Of a stretch of DNA of 6,706 bases, positions 6,129 to 6,706 are shown one piece after another. Within the stretch, counting starts at the first letter, position 1; each line of letters begins with the position of its first letter. The notes under the pieces were generated by a model. The model searched no databases. It worked only from the letters and a program-made list of their open reading frames with translations, and was not told the origin of the DNA. Made by a program: the position numbers and the translations under genes. This DNA comes from an uncultured Beijerinckiaceae bacterium (lineage in GTDB: Bacteria; Pseudomonadota; Alphaproteobacteria; Rhizobiales; Beijerinckiaceae): assembly GCA_937863205.1 (NCBI GenBank), contig CALMGA010000473.1, positions 1-6,706 on the forward strand, given 5' to 3'.

Positions 6129-6560
6129 ATGCGGTTTATGCTAAAACAACTCCGCTTGGCCATGGCGATGCTTCTGATGAACGTCGCCGCTCCGGCTCGC
6201 GCGGAGCCGGTCACGTTTCATGGCATCATGGTCGACAAGCCCGAGACCTGGACCGTGTCGGAAACGGACGGGGGCATGAAGCTGGTTTCAGCCGACGGCG
6301 CCGTTGACATCTGGTTCGAGGCTTACCTCAAAGGCGAGCATGCGGCGCTGGTCAACGAGTGGATCGCGTTCTGGCAGAAGAACGACGTCGCCTTCACTGG
6401 TGAGCCGACCGTTGGTTCCGGCGAGACCGGCGGCTTCACGGACAGTTTCAGGATCTATCGCAATGGCGGCGCGACCTGGAAAGGCGCGCCGACAGTGGTC
6501 GAGTTCACCGAGATCGGACCGGTCGGAGCGGATGGCGAGATGGTCCAGATGACGCTTTGA
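6129..6560 (+). CDS. Exported protein, second paralogue, ended early by TGA
   Basis: This is a diverged copy of the gene at 5439. From ATG 6129 it encodes 143 residues. A signal peptide is visible (MLKQLRLAMAMLLMNVAAP, then ARA, cut after ARA). The mature start EPVTFHGIMVDKPETWTVSE matches the first copy's opening, and later blocks IWFEAY, KNDV, TGG, ATWKGAPTV and GPVG follow in the same order. GAGAG at 6116-6120 supports 6129; the ATG at 6138 is an alternative, and the in-frame ATG at 6009 would bury the signal peptide. The frame stops at TGA 6558-6560, exactly where the first copy has TGG for Trp in VTLW. The following 26 codons remain open and match the first copy's tail in length. The product therefore lacks the C-terminal segment unless the stop is read through. 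It may be a young pseudogene, a truncated but working form, or a sequencing error. Confidence 0.75.
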   Translation: MRFMLKQLRLAMAMLLMNVAAPARAEPVTFHGIMVDKPETWTVSETDGGMKLVSADGAVDIWFEAYLKGEHAALVNEWIAFWQKNDVAFTGEPTVGSGETGGFTDSFRIYRNGGATWKGAPTVVEFTEIGPVGADGEMVQMTL

Positions 6561-6641
6561 GCCACACCTGAAAGCCTGAAGGCTGCTGATGACGACGTGG
6601 CGCAGTTGCTCAGGAGCTTTGCCGTGAAAGGCAGCAGTTGA
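6558..6641 (+). other. In-frame tail beyond the TGA stop of the second paralogue
   Basis: From TGA 6558 the same frame continues as ATPESLKAADDD, then VAQLLRSFAVKGSS, to a TGA at 6639-6641. The first paralogue has WASPDAWDKHSG, DISGMLQTLNVTYKK at the same place. Counting from the TGA/Trp position, both tails are 26 residues long, with no gap needed. This is the detached 3' end of the ancestral gene, still free of further damage. Trp changed to stop needs only TGG to TGA. Confidence 0.7.
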
Positions 6642-6651
6642 CGCACTGGAC

Positions 6652-6659
6652 GTAATTAC
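6652..6659. repeat. Palindrome GTAATTAC at the right edge
   Basis: GTAATTAC is a perfect 8-bp palindrome in the GC-rich sequence after the second paralogue. No gene is visible between 6642 and the end of the window. The palindrome may belong to the control region of a gene beyond the edge or be chance. Confidence 0.15.
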
Positions 6660-6706
6660 CCACGGGGTTGTCAGCGATGCGCATTGGCGCCGTGACGCCC
6701 TGGTGC

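Overview
The window is GC-rich and reads as an accessory stretch of an alphaproteobacterial genome. The strongest indication is the kinase: its H-box region and its ATPase boxes look like the hybrid kinases common in Hyphomicrobiales and Sphingomonadales. The genus cannot be fixed from the sequence alone.

Layout. (1) About 1-840, minus strand: a decayed IS21-family insertion sequence. It holds the C-terminal end of istA and an istB helper-ATPase gene. The two still overlap by ATGA, but istB carries a single-base frameshift and loses its 3' part. (2) About 840-1099: no gene, only small inverted repeats. (3) 1100-4083, minus strand: a two-gene signalling operon. A soluble FIST-domain sensor (2926-4083) is followed 20 bp later by a hybrid histidine kinase with its own C-terminal receiver (1100-2905). 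(4) 4148-4486, minus strand: a weakly supported small ORF just upstream of the FIST gene. Its start overlaps the stop of another short frame. (5) About 4487-4968: no secure gene; a possible plus-strand promoter lies near 4809-4837. (6) 4969-6641, plus strand: three small exported proteins. The first is a cysteine-rich DUF4189-like protein. The other two are tandem paralogues of an unrecognised family of about 170 residues, and the second is interrupted by TGA exactly where the first has a conserved Trp.

How the parts may work together. The FIST/kinase pair has the gene order and domain content of the NosP/NahK type of module, in which a FIST-domain haemoprotein that binds nitric oxide controls a neighbouring kinase. 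The ligand here is not shown. No DNA-binding regulator is encoded in the window, so the output must pass through the receiver domain or a phosphotransfer partner elsewhere. The three exported proteins are transcribed divergently from the signalling operon, and nothing in the sequence ties them to it.

The points most worth a second look are the FIST/kinase pair, the Trp-to-TGA change in the second paralogue with its intact downstream frame, and the unrecognised exported family itself.
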